Source: Tupaia tana (Eukaryota > Chordata > Mammalia > Scandentia > Tupaiidae). Taken from it: a DNA stretch of 64,000 nucleotides. The stretch lies in assembly GCA_026018925.1 (NCBI GenBank), contig JAKSZU010000016.1, forward strand, positions 79,866,059-79,930,058, read 5' to 3'. The translations under genes were made by a program, and so were the position numbers. Positions within the stretch are counted from its first letter, which is position 1; each line of letters begins with the position of its first letter. Below, one piece after another: positions 44,700 to 55,393 of the stretch. The notes under the pieces are model-generated. The model ran no database searches, was not told the origin of the DNA, and saw nothing but the letters and a program-made list of their open reading frames with translations.

Positions 44700-45165
44700 C
44701 TGAGAACTGCAATTGCTGCATTGGCCTCCCATGTTTAGGCTGTGGCAGGTTGGCTTACTGGTGCCTGTTCTTCATTTCTTTGCCCCCTTGTATTCAAGTC
44801 CTTCGCTGAGTAACTCCAGCCTCCTGGTGATGGAATACACTCCCCTATATCTTGACTTTTCAGCAGTGTGTGAATGCCTTTGGACAATAAAAAAACGGGC
44901 CATGATGGTAAGGTTCCATGCCTCCCCATAGCCGTGACTCCCATGTAGCTGCTTCCTTCAGGCTAGGCCCCAGAATGAGCAGAAATTGAGCAGGAAGAAG
45001 CCTCCCCCACAGTTGGGAGCAGCCAAGTCCAGGTGGAGCACAGCATGAAGCAGAGACACCCAACTAAGCCCAGCCTGGAGCAGCCAACGAGAGAGAAGGA
45101 GACATGTGTGGAGTGTCATGATGTGTTGTTGCTATGCAACAAGAAGTGACTGATAAAATGGCCTA
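44700..45165 (+). repeat. Probable old LTR, family unassigned
   Basis: 'ggcaggttggcttactggtgcctgttcttcatttctttgcccccttgtattcaagtcc' and 'cccaactaagcccagcctggagcagccaacg', then 'gttgttgctatgcaacaagaagtg', suggest an old MaLR/ERVL-type LTR tail. I recognise the style rather than a named family. Confidence 0.4.
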
Positions 45166-45429
45166 GGAGGTCAGGGGCTGAGGTGCCATGCTGAACAGCT
45201 GCCATGCAGGTGTGGGAGAACCATCTGAGTAGGTGATTGAGAAGGGACAGAGAAAGTGTTCAGAAAAGAGACACTTCTTGGGAAAAGCAGTAAAGAACTT
45301 ATTTTGCACCTGTGTGATTTGAGTCCTTCTCCTTTCCCAAAAAAAGACACACAGAAAAAAGGAATTGTTTTGCCCTGTAGACATGGTAAAACTATTGTCT
45401 GAAGTATAGCAATCACCTCTTTTTTTCTG

Positions 45430-45690
45430 AGTAATTTAGAGGTAGCCTTTTACTCTGTAATTTTCTTCCAGGCTTTACTACAACTTATGAGCATGCCATT
45501 CAAGATCATGTGGGCTTATTAAAGCAGCCGCTTACAAATGAATAAATAAAAAATAAGGAAGTGTTCCTCTCCCATCCAAGATGAATGACCTAATTTTGTT
45601 AGCAGATCATGTTGTAAGGTCAGCCTCATTCTCCTGGATTCCGGCGAGCATTACCATTCATGAAATTTTATTGGTTATTTGACGTCTATA
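45430..45690. promoter_or_regulatory. Candidate conserved regulatory element
   Basis: A repeat-free block with gaatgacctaattttg, ccggcgagcattaccattcatg and a ccaat-like attggtt. AT-rich sites and CpG are both retained without repeat signature. Role unproven. Confidence 0.3.
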
Positions 45691-46110
45691 GATGCTCAAC
45701 CGTTTCCCCAATACATGATTCATAGGGGCAAAGGTTTCTGAGCATTTCCACACTGTGTCTCCAATCTTCCATCATGCCAGCTCCAGAACAGCTCCCTTGG
45801 CTCTTCCCATCTGGTGTGCTACACATTTTATGTTCCTTTTGCTGTGATCTTATTTTTCTCTCCCTGATTATGACCCAGTTGTCTTCTTGTGGAGCACAAT
45901 GCATTCTCTGGTTCCTTACTCTCCATGTACATTATTGGAAAGACCTTGGTTTTAGGCAACATGGATTTCTGTTTAGGGGGCCACCCATGGTTGACTGCAT
46001 CAAGACCTGTGAGGGTTCCATATCTTCTGGATCATAAAGTCTATTTGCTTAATAGGAAGCAAAGCTATCACAACTACTTTTAAAACTGCACATGCTATTT
46101 GTACTCTTGA
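45691..46110. other. Unique sequence
   Basis: No repeat family or exon is recognised. Confidence 0.4.
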
Positions 46111-46114
46111 TCCT

Positions 46115-46830
46115 TTATTTCAATGAACATTTATTGGAGGAGCCACCATGTGGGAAGTACCAGACTGGGCAGTGAGTATGATGTAGACTGCCCTCGAGGA
46201 GCCTGCATTTCAGTGAGAGAAACATGGAGAGCCCAGATCACAAATTGTGCTGTGCACACTGAAAGAAACAGACAGAGCCTGACATTAGTAACATGTGAAG
46301 AAGCAGTATCTTCTATCCATGGGGGAGAGTGGATTTGTCTCTTCAAGAAGCCAGCATTTATGTAAGCTCTAAAAAATGAGAAGAAACAGACACACGAATG
46401 GGCTGAAGTCCTGCCAGTGTGGCTGAAGAGCAGGCACAGGAAAGGGCTTTGCCTGTGTGAGGACCTGAGAACAGCCCAGAATGAGCAGGGTGTGGGAGGC
46501 ATGAGGGAGGAGGCGCACGGGGCCACATTACGGTAGCAGGATCTGAGAAGTCCAGTGAAAACTCAAATTTTCCCCAAACAGAAAGAGAAACCTTTGAAAG
46601 GTTATAAACAAAATCTGAAAAAAAGAAAATGTAAGAATTGAAAAGACTTCTCCAACAGCCACAGGGAGAATGGATTGCAGGGGCAATGACAGAAGAGAAA
46701 GAGAAGAGCTGGCCAGGGAAAAGGCGACAGTGGAGGAGGCGGGGGAAGGGGAGGGAGAGTATTTACAGTGGGCAAAGGTGCAGACAGAAATTGGCATGTC
46801 CTCTGTTACTATAGAATTATAGATGCCATG
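46115..46830 (-). repeat. L2 LINE, long antisense fragment
   Basis: 'aatgaacatttattggaggagccaccatgtgggaagtaccagac...gactgccctcgaggagcctgcatttcag' is the antisense L2 3' end. 'ggcacaggaaagggctttgcctgtgtgagg', 'gcatgagggaggagg' and 'aaaggttataaacaaaatctg' fit the adjacent L2 body. It explains the 131-aa frame at 46131-46526. Confidence 0.65.
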
Positions 46831-46914
46831 ACTCAAACAAGTCTCGTGATTTGCAAGAGACAGGTGAGAACCTTGGTGATGGTTTCCCTTGTTCTTACAA
46901 ATGGGAGGACAATC

Positions 46915-47045
46915 TAGGAGTTATGAAGTATTGAGAGTATGAGTGGTTCAGATCCTGCTTCTCTTTCTTACTGGACATGGATCAGTTCACTCATGGACAC
47001 ATTCCCAAATCCACCGACGTAATTTCTCTCTTTGAGGAGGGGCCA
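46915..47045 (+). repeat. MIR SINE fragment
   Basis: 'gagtatgagtggttcagatcctgcttctctttcttactggacatggatcagttcactc' follows the MIR order. It is diverged. Confidence 0.45.
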
Positions 47046-47327
47046 CCTGGGAAGTTAAATTATTAAAAAATAGATGTAGGCCACACTGAAGTTACAAAAT
47101 ACTTCTTTCCCCTGGGAGGTGCGCTATTATACTGTTTCCTCCATAAGACTAACTGTGACCAGTCTGCGTGACCTCCTTCCTTGGCTAACTTGATACTTTG
47201 GTCCAACTTTGGTCCAACTTAGTGAGGGTCTTAGAAGAAAATCTTCACTCGTTGCTTAAACCCACGAAACATCCACTGTAACACAACTTCACTCAGAAAA
47301 TCATGTGCTTAGAATGCATTCTTGAGT

Positions 47328-47597
47328 AGGTACCAGCAGTTAGCGCCGTAATGGCTATGTCGCTGGACTCCCATGTAGTTGACCATGGTTCGCGTCCCAG
47401 ACCTGGTGGCTTAAAATTCACACTGGGCGCGTGTGCGTGCATGCCCAAGATCCTGAGAGGAGAACGGCGGAGAAGGGATTGCGGTGTGGCCATCCCCCCT
47501 GGGGGGGTGATTTCTCGCTTTCTGTCTCTCTGTCTGATGAGCGCATGCGCCCTATAGCAAAAAAAAACCTCTCAAAAAAAATAAATAAAATAAAAAA
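47328..47597 (+). mobile_element. tRNA-derived SINE, long form, young
   Basis: Full-length with few changes: the accagcagttagcg head, ggttcgcgtccc B box, gggcgcgtgtgcgtgcatgccc block, cccccctgggggggt hairpin and the ending gcgcatgcgccctatagc. CpGs are retained. A perfect 17-bp duplication, agaatgcattcttgagt, lies at 47311-47327 and 47598-47614. It landed just upstream of an L1 3' end. Confidence 0.97.
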
Positions 47598-47636
47598 AGA
47601 ATGCATTCTTGAGTGATGAAGAAAAAAAAAAGCTTA

Positions 47637-47790
47637 AGAAACAACCTGAACTTCTATCAGCCTGGGACTGGTTAAATGAACTATGGGATGGCCGCACAAC
47701 AGTCCTGCTGAGCCGTTACAGAGATACATTCATATGTAACACCAAAGAAGGATGTCTATATTTGTTAAATTGAAAAGGGTAGGGCGCATG

Positions 47791-47822
<32 letters not shown>

Positions 47823-48010
47823 TGCACACACACATTCTTTCTCTCTCTTATTTGTACATATATAGAACAAAGGCAACAAAGTTGTCCAAGCAGGGAATAA
47901 TCTCCTAGGAGTTGGCTTAGGGGAGAAGTAAATCACTTTCTCTACATATGTATTGGTATTTGTATTTTCAAACATGGGCATGTGTTGCTTCTCAGAAAAA
48001 AAAAATGATT
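47637..48010 (+). mobile_element. L1M-type LINE 3' UTR
   Basis: 'ggactggttaaatgaactatgggatgg', 'gagccgttacagagatacattcatatgtaac', then a CA/AT-rich part and 'gttggcttaggggagaagtaaatcactttctctacatatg' are the standard old L1 3' UTR order. 5'-truncated and inactive. Confidence 0.7.
47794..47818. repeat. (CA)n microsatellite
   Basis: A CA run inside the L1 3' UTR. Confidence 0.9.
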
Positions 48011-48782
48011 AAGAAAGGTGGGTGTTTTTATTTCCTTTAAAAAAAAAGAAAAAAAAGATATGCTACTAGAAATATACCATATTGTAGACATTTTCTAGCT
48101 GAGACTATTTGGATAGCTAAGGTTCAGGTGGAATTGTTTATAACAAAAAAAATTCTACTCGACAAGCATTCAAATGGATGTCCATGGTTTGAGACGGGAA
48201 CACGGCAGCTGCACCTTCCAGCCAGGTCCAGGTGGGGAGCCGTCCTGCTCCTAGAGGTTCATGTGCCTCATGCTCCCTCCACCATTTTCCCCAAAGGGCT
48301 CTGGCACTCCCAACTACTTGAGTCAGCAGGAACTGAAAGTATTTGTGAAAGTTTTGAGAGTAAAATTAGCTCTGGAACTGTGGGTGGATCGCTTGTAGGA
48401 AAGGAGTCTGTGGTAAGACTTGCTTCATTAGCCTGAGGTTAGATGGTTTAGAAAATAATCAAGAATTGTGGAATTACTAACTCGACAATTCCACTCAGAC
48501 AACATGAGGGCTTTATCCTCAAGCAAACAGAAGGAAAAACATGTGGAAAATGGGATGTCAATTTAAACACCTTGTGGTTGACTTCTGGCCCTTTGAATAT
48601 GAGCATGGGTATTTCAAGTATAATAGATGGTCATCTAGCACTTTGGAAGGAAATGTATGTCTACGTACTAAAGTCATGCATTATAAACAAGAACTAATGT
48701 TCTATCAAATCTAACAAGAAATTCTCAACAGAATTTCAGTATTAAGGTCAGGATGTTATAATTAGACATTAAAATAATCAGT
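48011..48782. other. Unique sequence
   Basis: No repeat family or exon is recognised. A-rich near 48040-48060. Confidence 0.4.
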
Positions 48783-49145
48783 GTCTTCATCCATTCAGAT
48801 TACTGTAACAAAATACCATAGACTGAGAGGCCTATACACAACAGACATTTAATCCCCATGGTTCTGGAAGCTAGAAAGTCCAAGTTAGAAGAGCTGGCAT
48901 AGTCAGGGTCTAGGAGAGACCCACTTGCTCATAGATGGCCTTCTCTTCACTCTCACATCACATGGTGGAGGGGATGAGGGCTGTTTCTGGAAACTTCTCA
49001 TAAAGACGCTCACCTCATAAAGGCTCTCTCCTATGACCTAATTACCTTCCAAAGATCATACCTCCTAATACCCCCAACTTGGTGGGGTTAGAACTTTAAC
49101 ATAAAAATTGTGTGTGGGGGGCATTAACATTTAGATAATAACAAC
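48783..49145 (-). mobile_element. Solitary MaLR LTR (MLT1-type)
   Basis: 'cagattactgtaacaaaataccatagactgagagg', 'atttaatccccatggttctggaagctagaaagtccaag', 'tctcacatcacatggtgg', 'ctatgacctaattaccttccaaag', 'ggcattaacatttag' give the antisense LTR almost in full. Confidence 0.87.
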
Positions 49146-49779
49146 TATTATATTAATTGTGTTTCAAAGAAGCTGCGATTATATTCGATGCTTAATGAAG
49201 GACTGGAGAGATGAATGCAGGAATCTATAGATGTACAGGCCAATGAGTGATTGAATAAATGAATGGATAGATGGATAGCAGAGACATTCTTGAGCTCTCC
49301 ACACTCTAAAGGGCTGTTTGGGGTGTTTTTATTTTTAGAGTAACTTTCACTGTATTCCATACGACTAGTAGATCGATGACATTTTAATTTAAATAAAGAC
49401 CTCTTTATATTCTACAATTTCCAAGGATTTACGGTATTTTTATGCACCTTGACTGGCAAAATGGTGTTTGTTTTTCATGGAAAGTAAAAGAGCAAACAGG
49501 GCATTTCCAAGTTATTGATAAATGATTTAATTTTTAAGTTAGGTAGTAGGTTCAAGGATTTTTGTCTTATTATGCATCCTGATGTCCATAACTGTTACAG
49601 ATATTCTTTTGTCTATACCAAATATTGTGTTATTTAAAAAAAAGAAGAAATTAGGTTTACCACCTGTTAAAAAAATTAAATATATAAAGTAATACAATTT
49701 AGGGGTCTAGAAATCTAGAGACTAAAATGGGAAGGGGAAATTGACCAAAATACCCAGTAAAAAGAGTGCAGTAACTTCA
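49146..49779. other. Unique AT-rich sequence
   Basis: No repeat family or exon is recognised. A (gaatgga)-type patch lies at 49255-49275. Confidence 0.4.
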
Positions 49780-50200
49780 GCTATGAGTACAATGGTTGGA
49801 TAACAAAGCACTTTCTAAACCCAAATGTTACAACTGCTTAATTTTCTCTTCAATAGTTTGCATATTACAAGAAGAATCTTGTGCCTTCTAATATACCAGT
49901 GAACAGCAGCTTAATTAAAAAGAGGAGAGTGTGCAAAAACATAGGCTGTGTGTCTCACAGCTAATTGAAATAGCTACAAAGGCCCCAAAAAGACAAGTTC
50001 AATATCGTGAAAATACCAGCAGGGTTGGCATTTCAGTGTTCGCAGATACCCTCCTTGTCTGTCTGATTAAAATTTCACTTGGCCTTTCTGTCCATAATAA
50101 AAGAAACCTATTTGTGCCCAGAGCTGTTCGGCAGACAGCAGACGCATGTTAAATTTCAGGGCGTTTATTGAGTCTGTCGATGTCCCGGCAGCCACGCAGT
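49780..50200. promoter_or_regulatory. Candidate conserved regulatory element
   Basis: A repeat-free block with an octamer-like agtttgcatatt, a palindromic ttaattaa (49911-49918), cagctaattgaaatagc, ctgattaaaatttc and a ccataataaaag site. Dense homeodomain-type motifs suggest a developmental enhancer. This is motif evidence only. Confidence 0.4.
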
Positions 50201-50325
50201 TGAGAAAGCCACATCAGCCTTTCTGCTGAGATGGAGTCAATGGGGTTAATGTGGTGCATGGAGCGATCACTCTCGACTGAGGCAGCATGTTGAAAATGAT
50301 GGATACACCTCTTCCCCCTTTTTCC

Positions 50326-50365
50326 TAAAAATACTGGGGCATCGGAAAAGTCATGATGCGTTTTA
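50326..50365 (+). mobile_element. Fragment of palindromic MITE, family 2
   Basis: 'ggcatcggaaaagtcatgatgcg' matches the left arm of the element at 37684. It then gives way to a CA run, so the right arm is lost. Confidence 0.65.
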
Positions 50366-50389
50366 CACACACACACACACACACACACT
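50366..50389. repeat. (CA)n microsatellite
   Basis: A CA run at the break point of the MITE fragment. Confidence 0.9.
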
Positions 50390-50729
50390 CGCACATACAA
50401 TCTTACATGGTATTTGATAATGAGTACTTTATGGGCTGGTGAGATTCTCAGTGCAATTTTCATTCAGAGTTTGATTGGAGCACCTGGGAAAACTGAGTGC
50501 AGAATATTCTGATACACCTTCTCGAGGTAAGCCCCTGTGTGTCTCTGAGAGTTCTTGAGTGCAAAGAAAGTGAACAACTACAACTACCACTAATACTAGG
50601 ACTGTAATAGTGACCATGTTTAATTAGAAATGAACATTCGAGATGACTAACATTTGGTGAACTCACACAAGGCCCAGGATCAGGGATGAGCACGTTACTT
50701 CACTGAAACTATGATTATTTCCAAGTTGC

Positions 50730-50830
50730 AATGGGGCTTAGAGAAACGGAGACTTGTCCAGTATGACACGAAGCATTCTCAATGGCGACTCAGACCCAGG
50801 CAGCGTAAGTTCAGCATGTACACATTGAAG
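50730..50830 (-). repeat. MIR SINE fragment
   Basis: 'ggggcttagagaaacggagacttgtccagtatgacacgaagc' and 'gcgactcagacccaggcag' form the antisense MIR middle. Confidence 0.65.
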
Positions 50831-51221
50831 GTTTTATCACACTGCCCCCTACTGAATCAGTACGTGTAAGACATGGCTATGTGGGTAGATGTCACTGGTG
50901 TTCACCCACGTCTAGTTCTCTTGCCATTGCTGGTCACTCAGAAGACACATGCAGTTGGGTGAGGTAGAGTGACAGGTTCTGCTCAGTGGACACTGAGTAG
51001 AAGTCACTTCCATGCAGAAAGCCCCAGGTGTCGCCTTCGCCTGGCTCTGCTCTCCCATACCTGTGTGAGTGAGGAAACACAGTGACACCGCCCGCCCAGT
51101 TAGCCCAACCTGACTTTACTGTTATTCAAACTCAGAAAAGCGACTTTCTAAAGAACATAAAATTTAACTGTTTGCAAACTACAAAATGCATTATTTTAAA
51201 TAACCAGAGGGCAGTTTCCCC

Positions 51222-51433
51222 TACAAGAGAGAGAGAGAGAGGGAAAGGAGAGCGAGGGAAAGGGAGAAAGCACCCCAGTAGGATGTCATTGTGCGGCCAA
51301 TCTTGCTAAGATTCTGTGCACACATGCACATGTGCCCACAAGATTTTTTCCAGTCCCCAGGACTGGGACTCAAACGGTAGCTGGCCATGTAGGATCAGGC
51401 TCCCTTATCTACTAGGCTACACGGCCGGCCCCA
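51222..51433 (-). mobile_element. tRNA-derived SINE, older diverged group
   Basis: On the minus strand: ggggccggccgtgtagcctag head, A box tagtagataagg, B-box-like gtttgagtcccag, 'gggcacatgtgcatgtgtgc', 'ggggtgctttctccc'. The pyrimidine tract is (ct)n-rich. The head is well preserved. Confidence 0.86.
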
Positions 51434-51794
51434 AACTCCAGAATTCTAATCTCAGCACTGCTTCGGCTAATGCTGACCAATATATGTCACACATAACACG
51501 TGCTTACCCTATCCTGGGCTCAGTCCTAAGGTGTATAGGTAGGGTGCTGACCTGGGACGAGCTCCATGGGTCATCACACCACCCAGTTTGTTGTCTTCCC
51601 GCTCCTCTGTTTTCACAGACAGCCTAATGCATGTCAGGCTCTCTGCTTGGCCTGCTTTGACTCAATGATGAAGTGTTGAGTGAACACAGACCCTGTCTTC
51701 AACATGCTCTTAACCTAATAATAGACTACCGTACAGCAACAAGTTCTCTGAATAGTGGGGTCATGTGTAATTTTTACCTGAATCTTTTTTAAAG

Positions 51795-51958
51795 CATTAC
51801 TTTAACTTTATTATTATTATTATTATTATTAATTTGACAAGGAAGAGACAGAGAGAGAGAGGGAAAGTGAGAAAGCAAGCTGCCAGGTCCGGGACTTAAA
51901 CCACGGCTGGCCATGTGGGAGTCCAGCACCTTTAACCACCATACCACCTACCGGCCCC
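51795..51958 (-). mobile_element. tRNA-derived SINE, short form
   Basis: On the minus strand: ggggccggtaggtggtatgg head, tggttaaagg A box, ggtttaagtcc B box, cggacctggcagcttgctt joint, pyrimidine tract, cttgtcaaattaat and an (aat)n tail. Confidence 0.9.
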
Positions 51959-53241
51959 TTGAATTTTTAACAAAGTTTCTCATTTCTACATGTTTTGCAA
52001 TGAGCTGGTGAATTATACTTCAAGTAAGAAAACAAACACACACAACTGTATTACTGCAGCAGAGCTGTCATCAGTAATGATGACACTGATTATCATTTAG
52101 TAATCATAAAACAGAGACCTAAGAAGCAAACGGTCTGCTCTATCTGCAAGGGGGTCTGTTATATCTAGAAGGGCTTCACGGAAGACACATCCCTTACTCT
52201 GCGTCTTGAAAGACAATCTGCTTTCTCCAGATACAAAAGGTGTCTATGTTAAGGTGCCATTCTGGTCATGCCCAAGGCTAACTCACATAGAAGGAAGGTT
52301 TGAAGTGATACAAAAAATCGAGATGCCTTTGCAAAGAGCTAAGCAGAAATCCCCAAACAAATAAGGAGTGTGTTGGGAGATATGACAAAACAAGGTTAAA
52401 ACCCTATGAGGTTTCCAGTTGCCTCTGTTACTGTGTGTTTTAGTTCCTAACTTCAAAGTCTGTTTTCTTTCTGTAGCTTAATTCAATTGCAGAGCTGAAA
52501 ATCCTTAACGATCCCATTGTTTGTAAAACAGATTCTAAGGAAGCCAAAGGGAAGTTAGAACTATTGAACAACTCTTTTTCCCCCCCTAGAAATAATGAGA
52601 AAAAAACAATGCCTAACATACTCAGTAATGTGTTATGAGTGAAGCAATCTGGCCATTAAATATCAGAAATTGTACAAAAGGACTTTGTGCTTATCTCACA
52701 TTTTTATAGAGGGTGTTTTGTGGCAGAGCTTGGCTAAATGTTTGCCAGAGGTTTCTTTTTCCTCCAGGCCAGAGACTATTTCCTAGCTTCCTTTGTAGTT
52801 GGGTGTGATTAGGTGTGATCGATGAAATGTGAGTGAAGTGCCCCTCTGTGCCATGTTAGGGTCGGCCCATGTGATCGTCACTGTCCTTGGCAACCATCGT
52901 GACAGAACCATCGATGGAAGGAGCCTGGATCTCTGCAGCATGTTGTAGACCATCCATCAGGATACCCATTTTCAGCTCCAGGTAAGGAGATAAAAACTTA
53001 AATAGAGTCCTTGAGAGTTGGGTATTTATCTATTACTGAAGCTTATACAAACCTTACCTCTTCTCCTGACCTGATTATGTAGAACAAAGTACTAAAGAGA
53101 CCATGCCTATGCCTATAGCAGGACTATCTTTGGACTGTGCAACTTAGAAAAGTATAGAAAGGGAGCCCTTGAAGAGCCTGTGTTGATGGAGCTTGGCTCG
53201 TCCCATTTGCTGACGAAGCCATCTTTACACGAGAGGTTGGG
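51959..53241. other. Unique sequence with a regulatory-looking part and an unassigned repeat
   Basis: 52050-52110 has gtcatcagtaatgatgac and gattatcatttagtaatc. 52470-52540 has cttaattcaattgcag and a SOX-like cattgtttg. 52760-53060 looks like an old repeat ('gacagaaccatcgatggaaggagcctggatctctgcagc') that I cannot name. No exon is seen. Confidence 0.35.
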
Positions 53242-53509
53242 CTTTTTGTTTTTGTTTGTTTTAGTTTGCCATAAGGCACATGTGCTCACCGGAGCCCCAG
53301 AGACAGAAAGTAGTGAGAGTGAGCGAGAGGGAAAGTGAGAAAGCACCCCCCATGGGGGATGGCCACACTGTAACTCCTTCTCCTCTATTCTCCTCTCAAG
53401 ATTTTGGGCACACATGCCCATGTACCAGCATGTTTTTCAAGATGTTGGGGCCGGGACTTGGTCATGAGGTATCCAGCCGCCTTAATCACTGCACTGCAGG
53501 CTGGCCCCC
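53242..53509 (-). mobile_element. tRNA-derived SINE, long form, with target-site duplication
   Basis: On the minus strand the head is diverged (gggggccagcctgcagtgc). The body keeps gtgcccaaaatcttgagagg, the ccccccatggggg hairpin and 'ggtgagcacatgtgcc'. Flanks: gaggttgggctttt (53233-53246) and gaggatgggctttt (53511-53524). Confidence 0.9.
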
Positions 53510-53997
53510 AGAGGATGGGCTTTTGAAGTTAACTAAGCCAAATGGACTCTGATTCCCAGATAGACAGTTGCAGACACCAGAAAAACACCTGTGAGGATGA
53601 CGCTGGGCATCGCGGTTACCTGACTGTTACACACCTGTCTTGTTAGCAATCACCGGTCAAGGTAAGAGGATGTCTGACTTTAGATCTTTATAGAACTATG
53701 GTAATATTATAAATATTACAAATTTCATAACAATTTCATTATTACAAGAATTAGGAGTGACAGCATTCTGTCTATTCTTGCCTCACAGTATCACACTAAC
53801 AAAAACCTTCAAGTTTCACAGAGGTTTAAGAATAAACTGTCTCCTCCGGATATTCCCTCTTCATTAATTTATTCACCCGAAGACACTTCCTGAGTTCTCT
53901 CCCCTTCCCCAGACAATGCCCCAGGCACCCATTATCTGCCCGTCCCAAACAGTGAGCCCAAGCGACCTTATAAAACATGAGGGAAATTTTAAAACCA

Positions 53998-54120
53998 TGT
54001 GGAAAATGGAATTAAAGTATGAGTTTATTTAGTTTATTCTGGTGCAAAAAATTTTCAAATCCACACATACATTTTTCATAATACGCATTTTCTACAAACT
54101 TTTTAAAGACACACCCTCAT
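53998..54120 (-). mobile_element. mariner-type MITE, family 1
   Basis: 'atgtggaaaatggaattaaagtatgagtttattt', 'ctggtgcaaaaaattttcaaatccacac', 'cataatacgcattttctacaaactttttaaag'. This is the best preserved copy of the family in the window. Confidence 0.8.
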
Positions 54121-54220
54121 GTTTTCTGGGTCATGTCACACCAACACTTTAAATTCCTCCCATAGCTTCCCATAGCAGTCCCAGCTCGCTCCCACCTCCG
54201 ACGCTAACTGCTCCAGCTCC

Positions 54221-54451
54221 CTTTTTTCCCCTCTGTACAAAGACTCAGATGGAGACACACAGAGAGCAAGCACCTCCCCGTGGGGGGTCTGCTCATACCA
54301 CAGTCCCCTTTCCCTCCATTTTTCCATCACAGCAAGACCCTGGGCTCATGTTCATGTGCCTGGTATTTCAAATCACTGGAGCCAGGATTCGAGCCCTGGT
54401 TGACCTGCTTTCCTGTGCTCAGTGCCCATCCACGGGGCGACAGGCCAGCCC
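54221..54451 (-). mobile_element. tRNA-derived SINE, older diverged group
   Basis: On the minus strand: gggctggcctgtcgcccc head, ggctcgaatcctgg B box, 'gccagggtc'-like middle, 'gactgtggtatgagcag' and 'gaggtgcttgctctctg'. It is strongly diverged. Confidence 0.75.
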
Positions 54452-54469
54452 TCACGCACTCCAGGACAT

Positions 54470-54735
54470 TCCTCAGTTCATCCATTACGGCCTGGCTGAG
54501 CTCCTCCCCCAGCCCAGCTGTGTCCTTCCCTCCGTCTGTGCCACTCCACCCCGTCCCCCGCTAGCTCCCACATGTCCATCACCTGAAATGGCATTCCTTC
54601 ATAGAGGCCTTCCCTGAAACTTCCACCCAAATCGGCCCTATCCATTCTAACATCCCATAGCATCGAGGTGTCCCTTCCAGCACGGCTGGCAGCTGTGTCC
54701 ATCACCCACAAATGTCTACTGGACACGCACCCCGC
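54470..54735 (+). repeat. L2 LINE fragment
   Basis: 'cctgaaatggcattccttcatagaggccttccctgaaacttccaccc' is the diagnostic sense L2 segment. Confidence 0.65.
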
Positions 54736-54914
54736 TCAAAGGGCTGATGGTAAAACATAAGGAAGCGACATTCTTGCTTCTAGGGAAGATCCTTCTGAAG
54801 GATCAGAAGGGCACACATGTGCAAATAAACAAGATCCAGACAGATTTGTAAGTGAGGAGAAGGACTTAGCGGGGTGAAAGGTGGCAGGTAAGTCAGTCTC
54901 AAAGGATGAGCAGG

Positions 54915-55110
54915 AACCAGCAGGTGGTGTGGTGGTTAAGGTGCTGGACATTCCCACATGGCCGACCAGAGTTCGAGTCCTGAATCTGGTGGCTTGCTTT
55001 CTCATTTCCTCTCTCTCTCACTCTCACCCTCTGTCTCTCTCTGGTCAGACTAAAAAATAAATGAATGAATAAATAAAATAATTAATTTAAAAAAGTGATT
55101 ATTAAATTTT
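54915..55110 (+). mobile_element. tRNA-derived SINE, short form (left half of composite)
   Basis: The accagcaggtggtgtggtgg head is followed by B box agttcgagtcc, 'ctggtggcttgctttctcat', a (ct)n tract, tctggtcagac and an (aaat)n tail. The tail ends in tattaaatttt, directly before the long SINE. Confidence 0.92.
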
Positions 55111-55378
55111 GGGAACCAGCAGTTAGTGTAATGGCTATGTCGCTGGACTCCCACGTAGTCGACCATGGTTCGCGTCTCGGACCCGGTGGCTTACAACTCA
55201 CGCCGGGCGCGTGTGCATGCGTGCCCAAGATCCCAAGAGGAGAATGGAGAAGGGATTGCGGCGTGACCATCCCCCCTGGGGGGTGATTTCTCGCTTTCTG
55301 TCTCTATGTCTCTCTCTGTCTGTCTGGCGAGCGCACGCACCCTATAGCGAAAAAACTTCTCCAAAAAAAAAAAAAAAA
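55111..55378 (+). mobile_element. tRNA-derived SINE, long form, young (right half of composite)
   Basis: Very close in sequence to the copy at 62402: gggaaccagcagttagtg head, A box tagtgtaatgg, B box ggttcgcgtct, gccgggcgcgtgtgc block, cccccctggggggt hairpin, ending cctatagcg, and a poly-A of about 18. Confidence 0.96.
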
Positions 55379-55393
55379 AAAGGATGAGCAGGA

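Larger units (their letters stand above)
54901..55393 (+). mobile_element. Composite of two SINEs inside one target-site duplication
   Basis: A perfect 15-bp duplication, aaaggatgagcagga, lies at 54901-54915 and 55379-55393. Between its copies are a short-form SINE and then a long-form SINE in the same orientation. The inner long SINE has no duplication of its own that I can find. The host sequence is an old antisense L2. Confidence 0.85.

Noticed and set aside
46131-46526. 131-aa antisense frame
   Set aside because: Lies in an antisense L2 relic.
51459-51500. U6 snRNA fragment (cttcggctaatgctgacc)
   Set aside because: Only a few bases resemble U6, and the rest of the gene is absent.
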